Assembly (NCBI RefSeq): GCF_001633165.1 | Contig: NZ_CP015418.1 | Span: 3,720,001-3,784,000, forward strand | Source: Rhodovulum sulfidophilum DSM 1374 | GTDB lineage: Bacteria; Pseudomonadota; Alphaproteobacteria; Rhodobacterales; Rhodobacteraceae | Length of the DNA: 64,000 nt | Direction of reading: 5' to 3' | Shown: positions 62,118 to 64,000 of the stretch, piece by piece | Layout: each line of letters starts with the position of its first letter | Position numbering within the stretch: the stretch's first letter is position 1 | Notes under the pieces: model-generated | Database searches by the model: none | Told to the model about the DNA's origin: nothing | Seen by the model: only the letters and a program-made list of their open reading frames with translations | Translations under genes and position numbers: made by a program

Positions 62118-63386
62118 ATGAAATTCATGACGACCTACGACCTGATGGAGACCGCGCGAAACACGAACCAGTGGTTCGGAGCCACCGCCCGCGCATTGGG
62201 GTCCTATCCGGCCGTCGCCATGGTTCCCTCCCCGCTCTTCCGGATGGTCGCCGCCTGGGGCGAAGTCACCGAACGCGCCTTCGCCCGCATGGTGGCAAAG
62301 CCCGACTGGAACATCAACACCGTGGTGGGCGCCGACGGGCGCGACCATATCGTCTCGGTCGAGAAATCCGTGACCCGGCCGTTCGGCGATCTGATCCATT
62401 TCAAGGTACATGGCAGGCCGCAGATGCGGCGCCGGGTGATGCTGGTGGCGCCGATGTCGGGACATTATGCCACGCTGCTGCGCTCGACCGTGGCCAGCCT
62501 CTTGCCCGATTGCGACGTCTATATCACCGACTGGCACAATGCCCGCGACATTCCGGTTTCGGAGGGCAAGTTCGACATCGAGGATTACACCCTCTATCTG
62601 GTCGATTTCCTCAAGCATCTCGGCCCCGACACCCATGTCATCGCGGTCTGCCAGCCCGCGCCGCTGGCGCTGGCCGCGACCGCCTATCTGGCCGAGGAGG
62701 AACCCGCAGCCCAGCCGCGCAGCCTGACCCTGATCGGCGGGCCGATCGATCCCGATGCTGCCGCCACCGACGTCACCGATTTCGGCCGGCGGGTGACCAT
62801 GGGCCAGCTCGAGCATCTGGTGATCCAGCGGGTCGGGTTCAAATATGCGGGCGTCGGGCGGCTGGTCTATCCGGGCATGCTGCAGCTGGCCTCGTTCATG
62901 TCGATGAATGGCGACCGCCATACCCGCGCCTTCTCGGAGCAGATCCTGCGCGCAGCCAAGGGCGAGGCGGGCGATCACGACAAGCACAACCGCTTCTATG
63001 ACGAATATCTTGCCGTGATGGACATGACATCCGAGTTCTACCTGACGACGGTAGACCGGATCTTCAAGCGGGGCGAGATCGCCCGGAACGCCTTTTCGGT
63101 CAACGGCCGCAAGGTCGATATCGCGGCGATCACCGATGTTGCCGTCAAGACCGTCGAGGGCGCCAATGACGATATCTCGGCGCCGGGCCAGTGCATCGCC
63201 GCGCTCGATCTGCTGACCGGACTGCCCGACCACAAGAAGGCCAGCCATCTGGAACCCGGGGCAGGCCATTACGGCATTTTCGCGGGCAAGAGCTGGCGCA
63301 ACAACATCCGCCCGCTGGTGCTGGACTTCATCGACGCCAATTCCGGCGATCCGCAACCCGCGCGGGCCCATCTGAAAACGGTCTGA
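62118..63386 (+). CDS. phaZ: Intracellular PHB depolymerase
   Basis: Degrades native PHB granules inside the cell. The 422-residue product begins MKFMTTYDLMETARNTNQWF and shows KPDWNINTVV, MLVAPMSGHYATLLRSTV, the catalytic Cys region HVIAVCQPAPLALA with C178 replacing the serine of typical lipases, GPIDPDAAATDVTDF and LEPGAGHYGIFAGKSWRNNI with the catalytic His. ATG 62118 has GGAG 6 bases upstream and was chosen over ATG 62106. It is divergent from phaC, so synthesis and breakdown genes share one control region. Confidence 0.94.
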   Translation: MKFMTTYDLMETARNTNQWFGATARALGSYPAVAMVPSPLFRMVAAWGEVTERAFARMVAKPDWNINTVVGADGRDHIVSVEKSVTRPFGDLIHFKVHGRPQMRRRVMLVAPMSGHYATLLRSTVASLLPDCDVYITDWHNARDIPVSEGKFDIEDYTLYLVDFLKHLGPDTHVIAVCQPAPLALAATAYLAEEEPAAQPRSLTLIGGPIDPDAAATDVTDFGRRVTMGQLEHLVIQRVGFKYAGVGRLVYPGMLQLASFMSMNGDRHTRAFSEQILRAAKGEAGDHDKHNRFYDEYLAVMDMTSEFYLTTVDRIFKRGEIARNAFSVNGRKVDIAAITDVAVKTVEGANDDISAPGQCIAALDLLTGLPDHKKASHLEPGAGHYGIFAGKSWRNNIRPLVLDFIDANSGDPQPARAHLKTV

Positions 63387-63404
63387 CGAAGACCCGTGCC
63401 CCGA

Positions 63405-63451
63405 AAGGGCGCGGGCGCCTGCGGCGCGCGGGTATTTGCACCAAGAAGAAG
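63405..63451 (+). repeat. GC-rich hairpin followed by a GGGTATTTG...CCAAGAAGAAG element, copy 2
   Basis: The 22-base element at 63430-63451 is 20/22 identical to the one at 33691-33712. It is preceded by GCGCC-TGC-GGCGC, a short GC hairpin. The location, between convergent phaZ and the hydrolase gene, is the same type of place as copy 1. Confidence 0.55.
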
Positions 63452-63495
63452 ACCCCGAGGCAGAGTCTTCGGGCCGGCGTCCTGGGTCGGGGCGG

Positions 63496-64000
63496 TCAGC
63501 CGATCTCGAGGATGGCGCTTTCGATCAGGGCGAGGGTCTCGGGCGTCGAGAAGCGGTGATCGGCGCCCTTGACGAGCGTCAGCCGCAGATCCTCGGCCTC
63601 GATCCGCTCGAGCAGCCGAAGCGCGACGCGGGTCTCGACATCCTCATCGGCCGTGCCCTGCAGAAGCCGCACCGGGAAGCCGAAGGCAAGCGGATCGCGC
63701 AGCACCAGGTTGCGGCGGCCATCCTCGACCAGACGGCGGGTGATGACATAGGGGCTGTCGGCATAGGCCGAGGGAAGCTCGACCCGGCCGGTTTCGGTCA
63801 ATTCGGCGCGCCGGGCATCCGAGAACCCCGCCCACATGCTGTCCTCGGTGAAATCGGGCGCGGCGGCGATGCCGACGAGGCCCGCCACGCGTTCGGGCAG
63901 CGCCCGGGCCAGCAACAACGCGATCCAGCCGCCCATGGACGAGCCCACAAGCACCTGCGGCCCCTCGGTCAGCGCCCCGAGCGCGGCCCGGGCATCGGCC
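63496..64000 (-). CDS. Alpha/beta hydrolase, C-terminal part (partial)
   Basis: The frame is open to the right edge of the window, so the N-terminus is missing. The visible part has the nucleophile elbow VLVGSSMGGWIALLLA (Ser in GSSMGG), the Asp in LLQGTADEDVETRVALRLLE, and the His in LVKGADHRFSTPETL, a complete catalytic triad in normal order. This resembles ABHD10-like and carboxylesterase-type hydrolases of alphaproteobacteria; the substrate is not known. It converges with phaZ. Confidence 0.85.
   Translation of the reverse strand, partial: ADARAALGALTEGPQVLVGSSMGGWIALLLARALPERVAGLVGIAAAPDFTEDSMWAGFSDARRAELTETGRVELPSAYADSPYVITRRLVEDGRRNLVLRDPLAFGFPVRLLQGTADEDVETRVALRLLERIEAEDLRLTLVKGADHRFSTPETLALIESAILEIG

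Overview
The window is a high-GC chromosomal segment from a member of the Rhodobacterales (Alphaproteobacteria), close to Rhodobacter, Cereibacter or Rhodovulum. The evidence is a [2Fe-2S] ferredoxin of the Rhodobacter capsulatus FdVI type, a bluE-bluD-bluC-like cobalamin trio, a phaZ / phaC-phaP-phaR polyhydroxybutyrate cluster, an alphaproteobacterial SspB, a fumC-DUF4169-ribbon-helix-helix operon, several TRAP and DMT transporters, and strong G/C third-position bias in almost every gene. I ran no database search. Family names rest on motifs and remembered homologues.

Layout. 1-10.3 kb holds housekeeping genes: the end of a GST, yciB with a DMT permease, an MgtC-like protein, ftsY, a small secreted protein, xseA, a peptidoglycan-binding protein, purD, a second DMT permease, the ferredoxin and a GNAT acetyltransferase. 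10.5-15.4 kb is a TRAP transporter operon ending in an amidase. 15.5-17.8 kb has a secreted beta-propeller dehydrogenase-like protein and a cytochrome b561. 17.8-18.6 kb is IS debris. 18.7-21.5 kb is the cobalamin trio. 21.9-25.2 kb has tRNA-Met, gamma-glutamyltransferase and the leucine attenuator. 25.2-33.6 kb has leuA, then the mreBCD-mrdA-rodA cell-shape operon with a hydroxyacid dehydrogenase. 33.7-39.3 kb has SseB-like, uracil-DNA-glycosylase-like, NhaA, HNH-nuclease and kdsA genes, then tRNA-Gln.

Between tRNA-Gln (39.3 kb) and tRNA-Arg (46.6 kb) lies a degraded genomic island of visibly different base composition. In order it has a truncated tyrosine-recombinase N-terminus, the left end of an IS3-family element, and one open frame joining the IS3 OrfA start to the C-terminal part of a type I methylase (HsdM) and then the C-terminal part of a type I restriction subunit (HsdR). 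These are followed by an intact YgjP-type metallopeptidase, an intact HD phosphohydrolase, an IS5-type transposase start split by a 134-bp MITE with a 9-bp target duplication, and a TniQ-family gene.

47.5-64 kb returns to housekeeping genes: sspB, fumC and two small coupled genes, then on the minus strand rpiA-gor-hflK-hflC-DUF2065-degP. Next come a MarR regulator divergent from a membrane protein with twin operators between them, L-serine dehydratase, and the PHB cluster with two PhaR-type operators in front of phaP. A partial alpha/beta hydrolase closes the window.

Regulation is visible in several places: a probable ribosome-mediated leucine attenuator whose leader peptide may be leaderless, PhaR operators inside the phaP promoter, MarR operators, and promoters for all three tRNAs. 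The island contains the least ordinary biology; it looks like a wrecked restriction-modification/Tn7-like island in which two accessory enzymes remain intact.
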